A stretch of 64,000 nucleotides of DNA from an uncultured Alphaproteobacteria bacterium (GCA_902515745.1 CABXWB010000008.1:1-64000); one strand, 5' to 3'; positions 17,543-28,071 are shown, counted from the first letter of the stretch. Program-made: numbers and translations. Notes: generated from the letters alone by a model not told the origin.

Positions 17543-18493
17543 CTAATAATTTAAGTTTTTGATCAAAATAAAAATGATTTCTGAAAAAGGTAAACCTTTA
17601 TAATTAGCTTGTTCAGGTAATAGAGATATAGGAGTAAGTCCAGGTTGAGTATTTGTTTCTAAAAAGAAAATTTTATTTTTTTTTGTATCAAAAATAAAAT
17701 CAGTTCTTGCAAGTGAATTACAACCTAAAAGTTTATGAGCTTTAGTAGCAAATTTAAGACATTTAGCATAATTTATTTTATTTAACTTGGCTGGCAAAAT
17801 ATGTTTAGCGTAACCTTTTGAATATTTTGCTTTATAATCGAAGAAATTATTTTTTGATTTTATCTCTGTAACAGCTAGTGCGTGGATTTTTTTATCTAAT
17901 TTAATAGTTGAAACTGTAAGCTCCTTTCCAGATATATACTCTTCTATTAAAATTTCTTTGTGATTATTAAGTTCCTTTCTAAATTCTTCTATATTAGAAA
18001 TTAAATTATCAAATTCTTTTAGATTTTTTATTATTTTTATACCAAAACTTGAACCACTTCTATTGGGCTTAATAACAAATTTTTTTAACTTACTTTTGAT
18101 AGTAATTAATTTCTTCTTATTTAAATCATTTATATTTAAAAGATAAAATTTTGGAGACATTAATTTATTTTTAATAATTTCTCTCTTGGAGGCAGATTTA
18201 TTAAAACATAGATTAGATGATTTTATATTTGAATGAGAAAAGGGAATCTTATTTTTTTTTAAAATTTTTTGAGTTTGTCCATCTTCACCAAAGGGCCCGT
18301 GTAAAGCATTAATACAAACAAAATTTTTATAATTAATTATTTTTTTATGAAAGTTTTTTGGATTAACTCTTAATATCTTAAACTTCAATTTATTTTGATT
18401 AAGAATTTTTTGAATTTCTCTAGAGGTTACTAAAGATACATCATGCTCTTCATTATTACCCCCTTCTAAAATTAAAATTTTTTTATTACTCAC
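17543..18493 (-). CDS. ddl: D-alanine--D-alanine ligase
   Basis: ATP-grasp enzyme that makes the D-Ala-D-Ala dipeptide used by MurF. The 316 residues contain the N-terminal loop ILEGGNNEEHDVSLVTSREI, NALHGPFGEDGQ (about 83-94), the ATP-binding KFVIKPNRSGSSFGI, and the C-terminal LETNTQPGLTPISLLPEQA with metal ligands and the substrate omega-loop. The start overlaps the murB stop by eight bases. All catalytic blocks look intact. Confidence 0.96.
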   Translation of the reverse strand: MSNKKILILEGGNNEEHDVSLVTSREIQKILNQNKLKFKILRVNPKNFHKKIINYKNFVCINALHGPFGEDGQTQKILKKNKIPFSHSNIKSSNLCFNKSASKREIIKNKLMSPKFYLLNINDLNKKKLITIKSKLKKFVIKPNRSGSSFGIKIIKNLKEFDNLISNIEEFRKELNNHKEILIEEYISGKELTVSTIKLDKKIHALAVTEIKSKNNFFDYKAKYSKGYAKHILPAKLNKINYAKCLKFATKAHKLLGCNSLARTDFIFDTKKNKIFFLETNTQPGLTPISLLPEQANYKGLPFSEIIFILIKNLNY

Positions 18494-19379
18494 CTATTAT
18501 TTTTACCTCCCATTCTAATTTTACATTGAATTTGGCGTATACTTTCTCAACAATACTTTTACCTAGGTTTTCTATATCAGTTGCTGAAGCACTTCCCATA
18601 TTAATTAAAAAATTTGCATGTTTATCACTCACATATGCATCTCCTAAATTGGTACCTTTACATCCTGCTTCTTCAATTAGTTTTGCCGCATAAAGATTTT
18701 CAGGATTTTTAAAAGTACTACCAGAAGTTTTATTTTTTATTGGCTGAGATTCTAAACGTTTATTCTTTATTTTATTAATCTTATCTTTTATTAAATTTTG
18801 ATCTCCATAATTAAAATTAAATATAGCTTTTGTAACTATATCTGTATTATTTATTTCTGAAGATCTATATTTTAGATTTAGTTTATCTTTTGTAATTATT
18901 TTTCTTTGACCAAAATTATCACAAATCTCAATGCTATCTATAACATCTACAGTTTCCGAACCATAACATCCGGCATTCATTTTAACTGCTCCGCCTATTG
19001 ATCCTGGAATACCACTATAAAATTCAAAACCCTCTATATTTTGTCTCAATGCATAATTTGATAAATTAATATCTAAAATACTAGCGCCAACTTCAAGTTT
19101 GTTATCATTGATTTTAATAGTATTAAAACCTTTGCCTAATTTTATAAGAGTTCCATTATAACCATTATCTCTAATTAATAGATTTGAACCTGAACCTATT
19201 ATATAAAAATTTTCATTATTTATTTCATTTAATATAATTTCTAACTCTAAATTATCTTCAACTATTGCAAATATTTTTGCATTACCTCCTGTTCTAAACC
19301 AAGTATGTTTACCAGCATTATAATCTGAGTAAATTTTACTTTTAAGTTTATCGGCTAATTCTATAATTTTTTTTGACAT
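18486..19379 (-). CDS. murB: UDP-N-acetylenolpyruvoylglucosamine reductase
   Basis: FAD enzyme that reduces UDP-GlcNAc-enolpyruvate to UDP-MurNAc. The FAD-binding segment NFYIIGSGSNLLIRDNGYNGTLI lies at about 55-77. FEFYSGIPGSIGGAVKMNAGCYGSE is the signature block. The proton-donating serine is in KTSGSTFKNP, and AGCKGTNLGDAYVSDKHANFLIN marks a type II MurB. At 297 residues it has the normal length. It overlaps the murC stop by one base and the ddl start by eight. Confidence 0.97.
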   Translation of the reverse strand: MSKKIIELADKLKSKIYSDYNAGKHTWFRTGGNAKIFAIVEDNLELEIILNEINNENFYIIGSGSNLLIRDNGYNGTLIKLGKGFNTIKINDNKLEVGASILDINLSNYALRQNIEGFEFYSGIPGSIGGAVKMNAGCYGSETVDVIDSIEICDNFGQRKIITKDKLNLKYRSSEINNTDIVTKAIFNFNYGDQNLIKDKINKIKNKRLESQPIKNKTSGSTFKNPENLYAAKLIEEAGCKGTNLGDAYVSDKHANFLINMGSASATDIENLGKSIVEKVYAKFNVKLEWEVKIIGE

Positions 19380-20749
19380 TAGTTATTCAAATATTTTTTT
19401 GCAATACTTGATATTGAACCCGCGCCCATAAAAACAATTGTATTTTGATGCAATGTATAAGGTTTCATTAATTTATTTAAATCACCTATATTTTTTAAAT
19501 ATATAGTATTTTTATTTTTTTTTAATATTTTAGAATATATGTCTTTTGAAGTTGCGCCCTTGATAATCTTTTCTCCAGCTGAATAAGTTTCTAATAAAAA
19601 TAAATAATCAACTTTAGATAAAACTTTTATAAATTCTCTAATTAGTATTTTAGTTCTAGTGTATCTGTGTGGCTGAAAAATAACTATTACTTTATTATTT
19701 AGACTTTTAGCTGCACTTAATGTAGCTGCAATTTCTGTTGGATGATGTGCATAATCATCATACACAAAGGACTTATTTTTTTTTCCAATAAATGAGAACC
19801 TTCTTTTTACACCTACATAATTAATCAAAGCATTATTAATATCTTTATTTTTAATTCCATTTAGTTTGGCTGCAATAATACTTGCAGTTGCATTTAAAAT
19901 ATTATGATTGCCAATTGCATTGATAGTAAATTTATAATTAGAAGAATGAATAATTTTATTGTTAATTTTTAATTTAAAAGAAGTTTTTAGTTTGTTTTGT
20001 ATAATATCAAAGATTAATACATCTGCTTTTTTATTTTTTATTGAATAAGTTAAAATATTTCTAGTTTTTATTTTGTTAATTAATAATTTAAGATTCTTAT
20101 CATCATAACACATTATTGTGGTTCCATAAAATGGAAGCAGATTTATAAATTTTTCAAATGCATTAATTAAATTTTTTTTTGATTTATAAAAATCCATGTG
20201 TTCAATATCTAAATTAGTAATAATTGATATTTGATGTGGAAGCTTTAAAAAGGTGCCATCACTCTCGTCTGCTTCAACAATCATCCATTCACCTTTTCCA
20301 TAACGATTATTATTAGAAAAAGAATTTATAATACCGCCATTTACAATAGTAGGATCTAAACCTGCTTCATTGAAAATATTTCCTACCAAACTAGTAGTAG
20401 TAGTTTTTCCGTGAGATCCAGCTATGGCAATAGATTTTTTATTTTTCATTAATTCAGACAGCATATCAGCTCGAGAAAGAACTGGTATTTTTTTAATATA
20501 TGCCTCTCTTATTTCAGGATTATTTTTTTTAATAGCTGATGAATAAACAATAGCATGAGCATTTTTAATATTTTTTTTATTATGTCCTAAAAAAAATTTT
20601 ATACCTTTTTTCTTTAATCTTTTGGTATTGTCATTTACTGATATATCACTACCCTGGATCGAATATCCTTTATCTAGCATCAATTCTGCAATACCAGACA
20701 TTCCTATTCCTGAAATACCTATAAAATGAATTTTACTGTTAATTTGCAT
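19379..20749 (-). CDS. murC: UDP-N-acetylmuramate--L-alanine ligase
   Basis: Adds the first amino acid of the peptidoglycan stem peptide. IHFIGISGIGMSGIAELML is the UDP-binding N-terminus. The P-loop is IAGSHGKTTTTSLVG (about 110-124), and EADESDGTFL and ITNLDIEHMDFY carry metal and substrate residues. DYAHHPTEI opens the C-terminal domain. The 456-residue length is typical. The start overlaps the murG 3' end by eleven bases within the tightly packed cluster. Confidence 0.97.
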   Translation of the reverse strand: MQINSKIHFIGISGIGMSGIAELMLDKGYSIQGSDISVNDNTKRLKKKGIKFFLGHNKKNIKNAHAIVYSSAIKKNNPEIREAYIKKIPVLSRADMLSELMKNKKSIAIAGSHGKTTTTSLVGNIFNEAGLDPTIVNGGIINSFSNNNRYGKGEWMIVEADESDGTFLKLPHQISIITNLDIEHMDFYKSKKNLINAFEKFINLLPFYGTTIMCYDDKNLKLLINKIKTRNILTYSIKNKKADVLIFDIIQNKLKTSFKLKINNKIIHSSNYKFTINAIGNHNILNATASIIAAKLNGIKNKDINNALINYVGVKRRFSFIGKKNKSFVYDDYAHHPTEIAATLSAAKSLNNKVIVIFQPHRYTRTKILIREFIKVLSKVDYLFLLETYSAGEKIIKGATSKDIYSKILKKNKNTIYLKNIGDLNKLMKPYTLHQNTIVFMGAGSISSIAKKYLNN

Positions 20750-21824
20750 TTAGTATTAATTTATAAATTAAAGTATTAGAGTTTTTAACTTTAATCATAT
20801 CAAATTTTTTATTCATTGATTCTAATTTACTTTCATTACTATATGTTTCATAAATATGTCTTTTTGCTTTGTCTAAATCATCATTATTTTGATCAAAAAT
20901 TATGGCTAAGTCATGTTTAGCTAATATTTCAGCATTAAATAATTGATGATTATCTTTTGAAGAAGGTAAAGGAATTAATATCGAGGGAAGTTTAAAGTTA
21001 ATTAAATCAACAATTGTTCCTGCTCCAGCTCTGCATATTGCTAAATTAGAATTAGCAAGTATTTCATCTACATTTATAAAAAAATCTTTCAAAATTATTG
21101 GTGATTTAATATTTTGTAATTCTGCTTCATATTTTTTTATCAAATGTTTAGAACACTGAAATATAAATTTAACTTTTATAATTTTTTCGTCATCTATAAT
21201 TTTAATTAGATTTGTTGCAAAATTTGAAACAAATTCTGATCCTTGACTGCCACCAGAAATAAAAATTGTAAAGTTACTCTTAGAATTTTTATTGCTTATG
21301 TTATTATTTTTTTGAAAATTATTTTCTGGAGAACCAACTACAAATATTTTATCTTTAAACTTTGAATTGATTTTAGATTTAATATCAAAATTTAAAAATA
21401 ATTTATTTGAAAAATTCAAAAAAAATTTATTCGTTCTTCCTATTATTGAATTTTGTTCATGTATGTAAAGTTTAACTTTATAAATTGGTTTAAATAAAAT
21501 ACATGTTAACATTGGAGAAAACGAAGCATAACTTCCAAAAGAAATAGAATGGGATGGTTTTAATAAAAATATAATAATGAATGATTGAATTAATCCTAAT
21601 AAAATTTGAAATATGCCAAAAATTTTAAATATTAGGTTTCCATTCAAATTTGACGAGCTAATTATATAAATTTTTCCATTATAATTATCAAAGTATTTAT
21701 AGCCTCTTTTGTCAGTTATAATTGTGCAATTTATATTTTTATTAGATAAATAATTAGCAAAATTTTTTGCTGGTATAACATGTCCACCTGTTCCTCCTGT
21801 AATTAGTAAAAAATTTTCTTTCAT
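20739..21824 (-). CDS. murG: UDP-GlcNAc:undecaprenyl-PP-MurNAc-pentapeptide transferase
   Basis: Glycosyltransferase that makes lipid II from lipid I on the inner face of the membrane. ITGGTGGHVIPA near the N-terminus is the glycine-rich loop. SFGSYASFSPML and YIHEQNSIIGRTNK are acceptor-side blocks. The donor loop FISGGSQGSEFVS and AICRAGAGTIVDL are both present. The 361-residue length is normal. It overlaps the stop of the upstream gene ftsW by four bases, and its own end overlaps the start of murC. Confidence 0.96.
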   Translation of the reverse strand: MKENFLLITGGTGGHVIPAKNFANYLSNKNINCTIITDKRGYKYFDNYNGKIYIISSSNLNGNLIFKIFGIFQILLGLIQSFIIIFLLKPSHSISFGSYASFSPMLTCILFKPIYKVKLYIHEQNSIIGRTNKFFLNFSNKLFLNFDIKSKINSKFKDKIFVVGSPENNFQKNNNISNKNSKSNFTIFISGGSQGSEFVSNFATNLIKIIDDEKIIKVKFIFQCSKHLIKKYEAELQNIKSPIILKDFFINVDEILANSNLAICRAGAGTIVDLINFKLPSILIPLPSSKDNHQLFNAEILAKHDLAIIFDQNNDDLDKAKRHIYETYSNESKLESMNKKFDMIKVKNSNTLIYKLILNAN

Positions 21825-22882
21825 AATTCTTCATTTTTTTTGTTTGTAAGAGATAATAAAAAACCAAATAAAATTGCTATTGATATCATGGAGGAACCTC
21901 CATAACTTACAAATGGCAGTGTCATACCCTTTGTTGGTATAAGACCCAGCGAGCTAAAGATATTAATTAAGCATTGTAATCCAAATGAGCAAATTAAACC
22001 ACTAATTGCTATAATTTTATATGGATCTTCAAGTTGTAGAACTTTTAATAAGCTTCTTATTATAATAGATAGAATTATAAAAATAATTATTAAACAAAAA
22101 ATAAATCCTAATTCTTCTCCAGCAACAGCAAAAATAAAATCAGTGTGAGCATCAGGAATTTTTTCTTTTAAAATTCCTTGCCCTGGACCCTTTCCAAGTA
22201 GCCCGCCATTTTTGAAAGCTTGAATACTTAAATCTATTTGGTATGTATCAGTCCCACCTAATCCTCCAAGAAATGAATTAATTCTTGATTGAACATGATC
22301 AAAAATAAAATAAGAAAAAATTGAAATTCCTAATATAAATAAAAATGCTACTATAACTAAAAAAATTGATAAACCAGCAACGAATAACTGGCAAAAAAAA
22401 GTTGCTGACAGTAAAACTGTCATTCCCAAATCAGGCTGCATAAGTATTAAAGATAAAAGCAAGAAGAAAAAAACAAACAGTAAAGGTAAATAAAATTTTT
22501 TATCTTCTATAGATTTACTTATACACCATGCAGTCAATATGACAAAAATAGGCTTAATTATCTCTGAAGGTTGAAGTGTAAAGTTAAATATTTGAAACCA
22601 TCTCTTAGCACCTTTAACTTCGTAATCTAAAAAAAGTATTAGCAGTATTATTATTAATAAAATAATAAATAAAAATAATGAAATTCTTCTTATATTTTTA
22701 CTATCTAAGTCTGATAACGCAATAAGTAAGAAAACTGAAAAAAGAAAAAAAATAGAGTGTCTATTTATGGATAAATTTTCATCTATGGAAAATGAAAGTA
22801 TTAATCCCGTAAAACCCAATGATAATATTAATATAATATTAATTCTATCAATTGAACTCCACCAATTCTTTAAATATTCCAT
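21821..22882 (-). CDS. ftsW: Peptidoglycan glycosyltransferase FtsW (SEDS family)
   Basis: Septal polymerase that acts with FtsI. The 353 residues have about ten predicted membrane helices. SEDS hallmarks are present: GAKRWFQIFNFTLQPSEIIKP (about 94-114, in two blocks), LMQPDLGMTVLL with the conserved aspartate, GGLLGKGPGQG, PDAHTDFIFAVAGEELGF with the catalytic Asp region, and LPFVSYGGSSM near the end. It is slightly shorter than average at the N-terminus. It sits between murD and murG, its usual place. Confidence 0.96.
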   Translation of the reverse strand: MEYLKNWWSSIDRINIILILSLGFTGLILSFSIDENLSINRHSIFFLFSVFLLIALSDLDSKNIRRISLFLFIILLIIILLILFLDYEVKGAKRWFQIFNFTLQPSEIIKPIFVILTAWCISKSIEDKKFYLPLLFVFFFLLLSLILMQPDLGMTVLLSATFFCQLFVAGLSIFLVIVAFLFILGISIFSYFIFDHVQSRINSFLGGLGGTDTYQIDLSIQAFKNGGLLGKGPGQGILKEKIPDAHTDFIFAVAGEELGFIFCLIIIFIILSIIIRSLLKVLQLEDPYKIIAISGLICSFGLQCLINIFSSLGLIPTKGMTLPFVSYGGSSMISIAILFGFLLSLTNKKNEEL

Positions 22883-22884
22883 GG

Positions 22885-24201
22885 TTAATTTATATAATTT
22901 TTAATTAATTTATTAAAATGTATGCCTCTTTCTTCAAAATTTTTGTATTGATCATAAGAGGCACATGCAGGAGCGAATAGTATAGTTGATTGAGTAGAAT
23001 TTTTTTTAATATCCCTGAAGGTTTCATTGATAACTGATTTTAAATTTGGCAATTTTTTTACAACCAATTCTTTTTTTAATTTTTTTTCAATGAAATTGCC
23101 TGATTTTCCGAAAGTATATACACAGCTAATTTTATTTTTATATTTTAGAAGAATTTCAAAATTTTTTTCTTTAGCTATGCCTCCTAAGATTAGGTAAATA
23201 TTATTATAATTTACAACTGAATTTATTGTTGAATTTAAATTAGTAGATTTACTATTATTTACTATTTTTAATTTATTATTTGTAAAAACTGTAGATGATC
23301 TAAATGGCAGACCCTTAAATGTTTTAATAACCTTAAGAAAATTAGATTCTGGAATTTTTAATATTTTGCTACATATGTATGCTATTAAAATATTTTGAAT
23401 ATTAAAATTACCTTCTAAATCTTTTGAGATTTTTTTTATAAATAATTTTTTGTTTTTTTTGAAGTAATTATCTAGAATATAATCATTGTTAGCGAAACAA
23501 TCAGCTGATTTATCGACTAAAGAAAAACTAATTTTATTTTTAATTTTTTTTTGATTAAATATCTTTCTTGAATAAATATCATCAATTGATAACAAATTAA
23601 TTCCATTTTTAGTAATAATATTTTTCTTCTGACTAACATAATCACTAATACCTTTGTACCTATCTAAATGATCACCAGATAAATTTGTTATTACTGATAT
23701 TCTACTATCAAGTGACTTAACTGTTTCTAATTGAAAAGAACTTAATTCGATAACATGGACTTTATATTTTTTTTTAAAAAGAAAAGCATTGCATAATGAT
23801 TCTCCAATATTGCCCCCAACAAATGTTTTAATATTATTTTTTTTTAAAATGTCTCCTATTAATTTGGTTGTTGTTGATTTCCCATTTGTGCCAGTAATAG
23901 CTAAAATCTTTTGATTTGTTAAATTCGAAATATATAAATTTAAATCTCTATTTACTTTTTTAGATATATTTTTTCTTTTAAATTTTTTTTGTCTTAAAGA
24001 TATTCCTGGGCTAACAAAAATTTTTTTAAAATCATTCAAATTATCTTTTTTTATATTAAAAAAATAATCTTTATTGTAATTTTTTTTTATAGCCTTTCTT
24101 ACTATTGGATTATCATCCCACATCTTAAATTTTATTTTTTTATTTTCAAAATAATTTACTATAGAAAGTCCTGATTTTTGAATTCCATAAATTAAATACA
24201 T
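22885..24201 (-). CDS. murD: UDP-N-acetylmuramoylalanine--D-glutamate ligase
   Basis: Adds D-Glu to UDP-MurNAc-L-Ala. YLIYGIQKSGLSIVNYF is the N-terminal nucleotide-sugar domain. The P-loop is AITGTNGKSTTTKL, followed by HVIELSSFQLET and ITNLSGDHLDRYKG. ILFAPACASYDQYKNFEERG is the C-terminal signature. An open frame extends 19 codons upstream into mraY. The ATG at 24201 is preferred because it forms a TAATG junction with the mraY stop and begins at the conserved domain edge. With this start the protein has 438 residues. Confidence 0.96.
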   Translation of the reverse strand: MYLIYGIQKSGLSIVNYFENKKIKFKMWDDNPIVRKAIKKNYNKDYFFNIKKDNLNDFKKIFVSPGISLRQKKFKRKNISKKVNRDLNLYISNLTNQKILAITGTNGKSTTTKLIGDILKKNNIKTFVGGNIGESLCNAFLFKKKYKVHVIELSSFQLETVKSLDSRISVITNLSGDHLDRYKGISDYVSQKKNIITKNGINLLSIDDIYSRKIFNQKKIKNKISFSLVDKSADCFANNDYILDNYFKKNKKLFIKKISKDLEGNFNIQNILIAYICSKILKIPESNFLKVIKTFKGLPFRSSTVFTNNKLKIVNNSKSTNLNSTINSVVNYNNIYLILGGIAKEKNFEILLKYKNKISCVYTFGKSGNFIEKKLKKELVVKKLPNLKSVINETFRDIKKNSTQSTILFAPACASYDQYKNFEERGIHFNKLIKNYIN

Positions 24202-25289
24202 TATCTTATTCTTAAAGTTGCAAGACCTATCAAAGCTAATACAATAGTAATTATCCAAAAACGAATAACTATTGTTGACTCAGGCCATCCCTTTTTTTCA
24301 AAATGATGATGTAGTGGAGCCATTAAAAAAACCCTTTTTCCTGTCATTTTAAAAATGAATACTTGGATTACTACAGACAAGGTTTCTAGAACAAATAAAC
24401 CTCCTATTATTGCAAGAAGAATTTCATGTTTGCATATTATTGCTACTGAGCCTAGAGAGCCGCCTAATGCTAAAGATCCTGTATCACCCATAAAAACTTT
24501 AGCAGGTGGTGCATTAAACCAAAGAAAACCTAAAGCGGCTCCAATTAAAGAACCACAAAAAACTGCTAATTCACCGGTTCCAGGAATATATTGGATAAGT
24601 AAATAATTAGAAAAAACTATATTACCTGAAACATAAGCTATGAATCCAAAAGACATAGCAACTATCATTACAGGGACAATTGCTAAACCATCAAGTCCAT
24701 CAGTTAGATTTACTGCATTAGCCGATCCAATAATTATAAATATGGAAATTAGAAAATAAAATATTCCAAAATCTATAATTAAATTTTTAAAGAAAGGAAA
24801 TGTCATAGATTTGCTTATACTTGGATCTAAATTGACAAGAATTAAATATGTAATGAAAAATGAAAAAATGATTTGCAATATAATTCTTATTTTTGATGAA
24901 ATACCCTTACTGGTATTTGATTTGATTTTACTGTAGTCATCTGCAAAACCAATAGATCCAAAAATTAAAATAGTTGAAAGTAAAATCCATATAAAAATAT
25001 TTTGTAAATCAGCCCAAATAATTGTTGAAATAAAAACACTTAAAATAATCAACAGGCCACCCATTGTAGGAGTACCTTTTTTTGCAATTATATGTGACTC
25101 TGGACCATCATCTCTTATTGGCTGACCAGTTGGTTGAACATTTGATAATTTGTTAATAATATAATTTCCAAATATGAGAGAAAAAAATAATCCAGTAAGA
25201 ATAGAGGCGCCAGCTCTAAATGTTATATAGCTAAAAATATTTAGAAAACTAAATAAAGATTGGTATTCAAAGGCCAAATATTTAATCAA
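24201..25289 (-). CDS. mraY: Phospho-MurNAc-pentapeptide transferase
   Basis: Integral membrane enzyme that makes lipid I by moving phospho-MurNAc-pentapeptide to undecaprenyl phosphate. The 362 residues have about ten membrane helices. SHIAKKGTPTMGG-type sequence (SHIIAKKGTPTMGGLLI), GFADDYSKI with the paired aspartates, NAVNLTDGLDGLAI, and MGDTGSLALGG are all family blocks. MAPLHHHFEKKGWPE near the end is the HHH motif. Its start overlaps the stop of the upstream murF by four bases. Confidence 0.98.
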   Translation of the reverse strand: MIKYLAFEYQSLFSFLNIFSYITFRAGASILTGLFFSLIFGNYIINKLSNVQPTGQPIRDDGPESHIIAKKGTPTMGGLLIILSVFISTIIWADLQNIFIWILLSTILIFGSIGFADDYSKIKSNTSKGISSKIRIILQIIFSFFITYLILVNLDPSISKSMTFPFFKNLIIDFGIFYFLISIFIIIGSANAVNLTDGLDGLAIVPVMIVAMSFGFIAYVSGNIVFSNYLLIQYIPGTGELAVFCGSLIGAALGFLWFNAPPAKVFMGDTGSLALGGSLGSVAIICKHEILLAIIGGLFVLETLSVVIQVFIFKMTGKRVFLMAPLHHHFEKKGWPESTIVIRFWIITIVLALIGLATLRIR

Positions 25290-26653
25290 ATCGATACCTG
25301 TTTTAATAATGTTTTTGCAAACTTATTTATTTTTGTCGAATTAGAACATTTAATTAAAATAATGTCATTATGATGCACTTTCTTTTCTAGAAATTGCATG
25401 ATTTTATTTGTATTTTTAAAATGGATAATTTCATTTTTTGGATTCAAAAAATTTTTTATAGATAATTCAAAGAATTCGCCACATAAAATTACAAATTTAA
25501 AAATAGTGGCATCTAATTGTTGAAGTAATTTATAATGAATTTTATAAGAATTATTTCCTAATTCATTCATTGTACCTAGAATTATTATTTTTTTATTATT
25601 TTTTACTTTGATATTTTCTAAGTTTTTTATGCTTTGCAACATTGTATCAGGATTAGCATTATAAGATTCATCAATAATATTTATTTTTTTTTTATTTAAA
25701 GAAATTTTATGAACCAATCCCCTACCTTCCACTGGTTTTAAAAACTTGAAACGATTTAGAACTGATTTAATGTTCAGAGAATTTTCATTATAAAATGTAA
25801 GACAAAATAATAAGTTATTTAATCTATGCATTACTATTGCATCAGTAACAATGTTAACCTTTTTTTTATTAATTGATAAAGTTACTTTATGCAATTTTTT
25901 ATAGGGAGAAATTTTTTTAATAAAATATTTTTTTGAGGAATTATCAATACGAATTATTTTAAGATTTTTTTCTTTTTTTGCTTTTGTGATTAAAATATTT
26001 TCAGATTTTGAAGAAACATTGAGATATAGCTTTTTCCTATTATTATTATATTTAGAAATAAATATATCAGCTTTTTCTCTGGCAATATTATTTTTAGTTT
26101 GGAAATTTTCAAGGTGAGTAGATTGTATATTTGTAATAAATACCTCTGATGGTTTGACTAAATTAGTAAGAAATTTTATCTCACCAAAATTATTTGTTCC
26201 AATTTCAAAAATTGCATAATTTGATTTTAAATTTAAATTTAGTAAAGAAATTAATACACCTAACTGATTATTATAACTTTTCTTTGAGTAAGAAATGGTA
26301 TGATCTTTTTTTAAGAAAAATGCTAAAGTTTCTTTTAAAGTAGTTTTACCAGCACTGCCAGTAATGCCTATTACTTTACCTTTGTATAAATCTCGTTTCG
26401 TTTTTGCTATTTTTGAAAGATACTTATAAATATTATTTACATATAAAATTTTTTTATTTTTTTTGAAATTTTTATTATCAGTTACACAATATTTTGCACC
26501 TTTATCTATTGCTTCATTTAAAAACTTGTTTCCATGAAACCTTTTACCTTTTAAAGCAAGAAATATATCGCCACTTTTAATTTCTTTACTTGATATTTGA
26601 ATTTTATCTTTTTTAGATATTATATATTTCTCTAATTGATTTAATTCGATCAT
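25286..26653 (-). CDS. murF: UDP-MurNAc-tripeptide--D-alanyl-D-alanine ligase
   Basis: Completes the pentapeptide precursor by adding D-Ala-D-Ala from Ddl. ISSKEIKSGDIFLALKGKRFHGN is the N-terminal block. The P-loop is GITGSAGKTTLKE, and ITNIQSTHLENF is the metal-binding segment. IDESYNANPDTM opens the C-terminal domain and is diagnostic for MurF. The 455-residue length is usual. It shares one base with the murE stop. Confidence 0.97.
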   Translation of the reverse strand: MIELNQLEKYIISKKDKIQISSKEIKSGDIFLALKGKRFHGNKFLNEAIDKGAKYCVTDNKNFKKNKKILYVNNIYKYLSKIAKTKRDLYKGKVIGITGSAGKTTLKETLAFFLKKDHTISYSKKSYNNQLGVLISLLNLNLKSNYAIFEIGTNNFGEIKFLTNLVKPSEVFITNIQSTHLENFQTKNNIAREKADIFISKYNNNRKKLYLNVSSKSENILITKAKKEKNLKIIRIDNSSKKYFIKKISPYKKLHKVTLSINKKKVNIVTDAIVMHRLNNLLFCLTFYNENSLNIKSVLNRFKFLKPVEGRGLVHKISLNKKKINIIDESYNANPDTMLQSIKNLENIKVKNNKKIIILGTMNELGNNSYKIHYKLLQQLDATIFKFVILCGEFFELSIKNFLNPKNEIIHFKNTNKIMQFLEKKVHHNDIILIKCSNSTKINKFAKTLLKQVSI

Positions 26654-28071
26654 TAATTTAATAATTGTTTAACAACTGTAAAATCATCAAACTTAATTGT
26701 TTTATTTTTTAAAACTTGAAATTTTTCGTGCCCTTTACCAGCTACTATTAAAATTTCATTCATTTTTAATTCTTTAATAGCTAATTTAATTGCTTTTCTT
26801 CTATCAGATACTTCCATAGCTCTAGAACAATACTTTAGAATATTTTTCCTTATTTTAGATGGATTTTCGTTTCTAGGATTGTCATCCGTTATATAAATTT
26901 TATCAGCATATTTATTTGCAATTAATGCCATAGATTTTCGCTTACTTTTATCTCTATCACCGCCACAACCAAATAAAATTGATGGTTTCATTTTTTTTAT
27001 TTTATAAGCAAGTAGAATTTTTTTCAAAGCATCTGGTGTATGCGCATAATCAATAATAATTTTTGATTTTTTTTTCTTATACTCAATTGTTTGCAAACGA
27101 CCCGATGGATTTGTAACTTTTGATAATACTCTTATAATTTTACTTTGACTAATATTAAGTGCTAAGCAACAAGTAATCGCGCATTCTAAATTTTCTAATT
27201 CTATATTTGTTTTAAGTTTTAGATTTTCTAGTTTATATTTTGTATTGTTAATATTCAAATATACAAAATCATTGATTTTTATTAATTTTATATTTTTATT
27301 TCCAAAATATTTAAATTTTACGTTTTTTTTTATCAATGTTTTTTTTAATTCAGATAAGATTTTTAATCTTGAATTAATTATAGCTAATCCAGAATTTACT
27401 AAATGATTAGAGAAAAGTTTAATTTTAGATTTTTTATAATTTGAGAATGTTTTATGGTAATCAAGATGATCTTTTGAAATGTTTGTAATAGCTGCAATAT
27501 TTATTGGATAATTTCTTAACCTGTTTTGTTCTAGAGCGTGACTTGAAGCTTCAAAAATGAAAATATTTTTTTCTTTTTTATTCGAAGATCCATATCTAAA
27601 TAATTCTTCATAGGCAGGTGTTGTTAAATTTATATCATTTATTTTTTTTCCATTTACAAAATGTCCTAAAGTACCAACCATTGTATTATTATATTTTAGT
27701 GAATTAAGAATTTTTGAAACATACCAAACAACTGATGTCTTTCCATTGGTACCAGTAACTGCTAGTGTTTTAAAGGGAAGATTGCTATGAAGCTTAGTTA
27801 ATAAATAATGTATCTCAAAATTAATATTAGATACAACAAATTGAGGAATTTTTAAGTTTTTAATATATTTATTTGAAATTATAGCAGGAGTTTTATTCTT
27901 AAGTACTTCATCTAAATAAATCTTTTTTACCTTTGAATTTTTGTCATAAACAAACAACGTTTTGTTATTAGTAAATTTTGAGTTAGAGGTAATTGAAGAG
28001 AAATATTTATTTTTATTAAAGTTGTACGTTTTATTTACTCTTATAACTTTTGATAAATTAGACAGTAGCAT
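26653..28071 (-). CDS. murE: UDP-MurNAc-L-Ala-D-Glu--meso-DAP ligase
   Basis: Adds the third stem-peptide residue. The P-loop AVTGTNGKTSVVWYV and the FEASSHALEQNRLR segment are intact. TDDNPRNENPSKI contains the DNPR motif that marks enzymes using meso-diaminopimelate and not lysine, so the peptidoglycan is probably the usual A1-gamma type. LFGCGGDRDKSKR and VAGKGHEKFQ complete the C-terminal domain. The gene overlaps ftsI by 14 bases. Lysine content is high, as in the other Mur ligases here. Confidence 0.97.
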   Translation of the reverse strand: MLLSNLSKVIRVNKTYNFNKNKYFSSITSNSKFTNNKTLFVYDKNSKVKKIYLDEVLKNKTPAIISNKYIKNLKIPQFVVSNINFEIHYLLTKLHSNLPFKTLAVTGTNGKTSVVWYVSKILNSLKYNNTMVGTLGHFVNGKKINDINLTTPAYEELFRYGSSNKKEKNIFIFEASSHALEQNRLRNYPINIAAITNISKDHLDYHKTFSNYKKSKIKLFSNHLVNSGLAIINSRLKILSELKKTLIKKNVKFKYFGNKNIKLIKINDFVYLNINNTKYKLENLKLKTNIELENLECAITCCLALNISQSKIIRVLSKVTNPSGRLQTIEYKKKKSKIIIDYAHTPDALKKILLAYKIKKMKPSILFGCGGDRDKSKRKSMALIANKYADKIYITDDNPRNENPSKIRKNILKYCSRAMEVSDRRKAIKLAIKELKMNEILIVAGKGHEKFQVLKNKTIKFDDFTVVKQLLN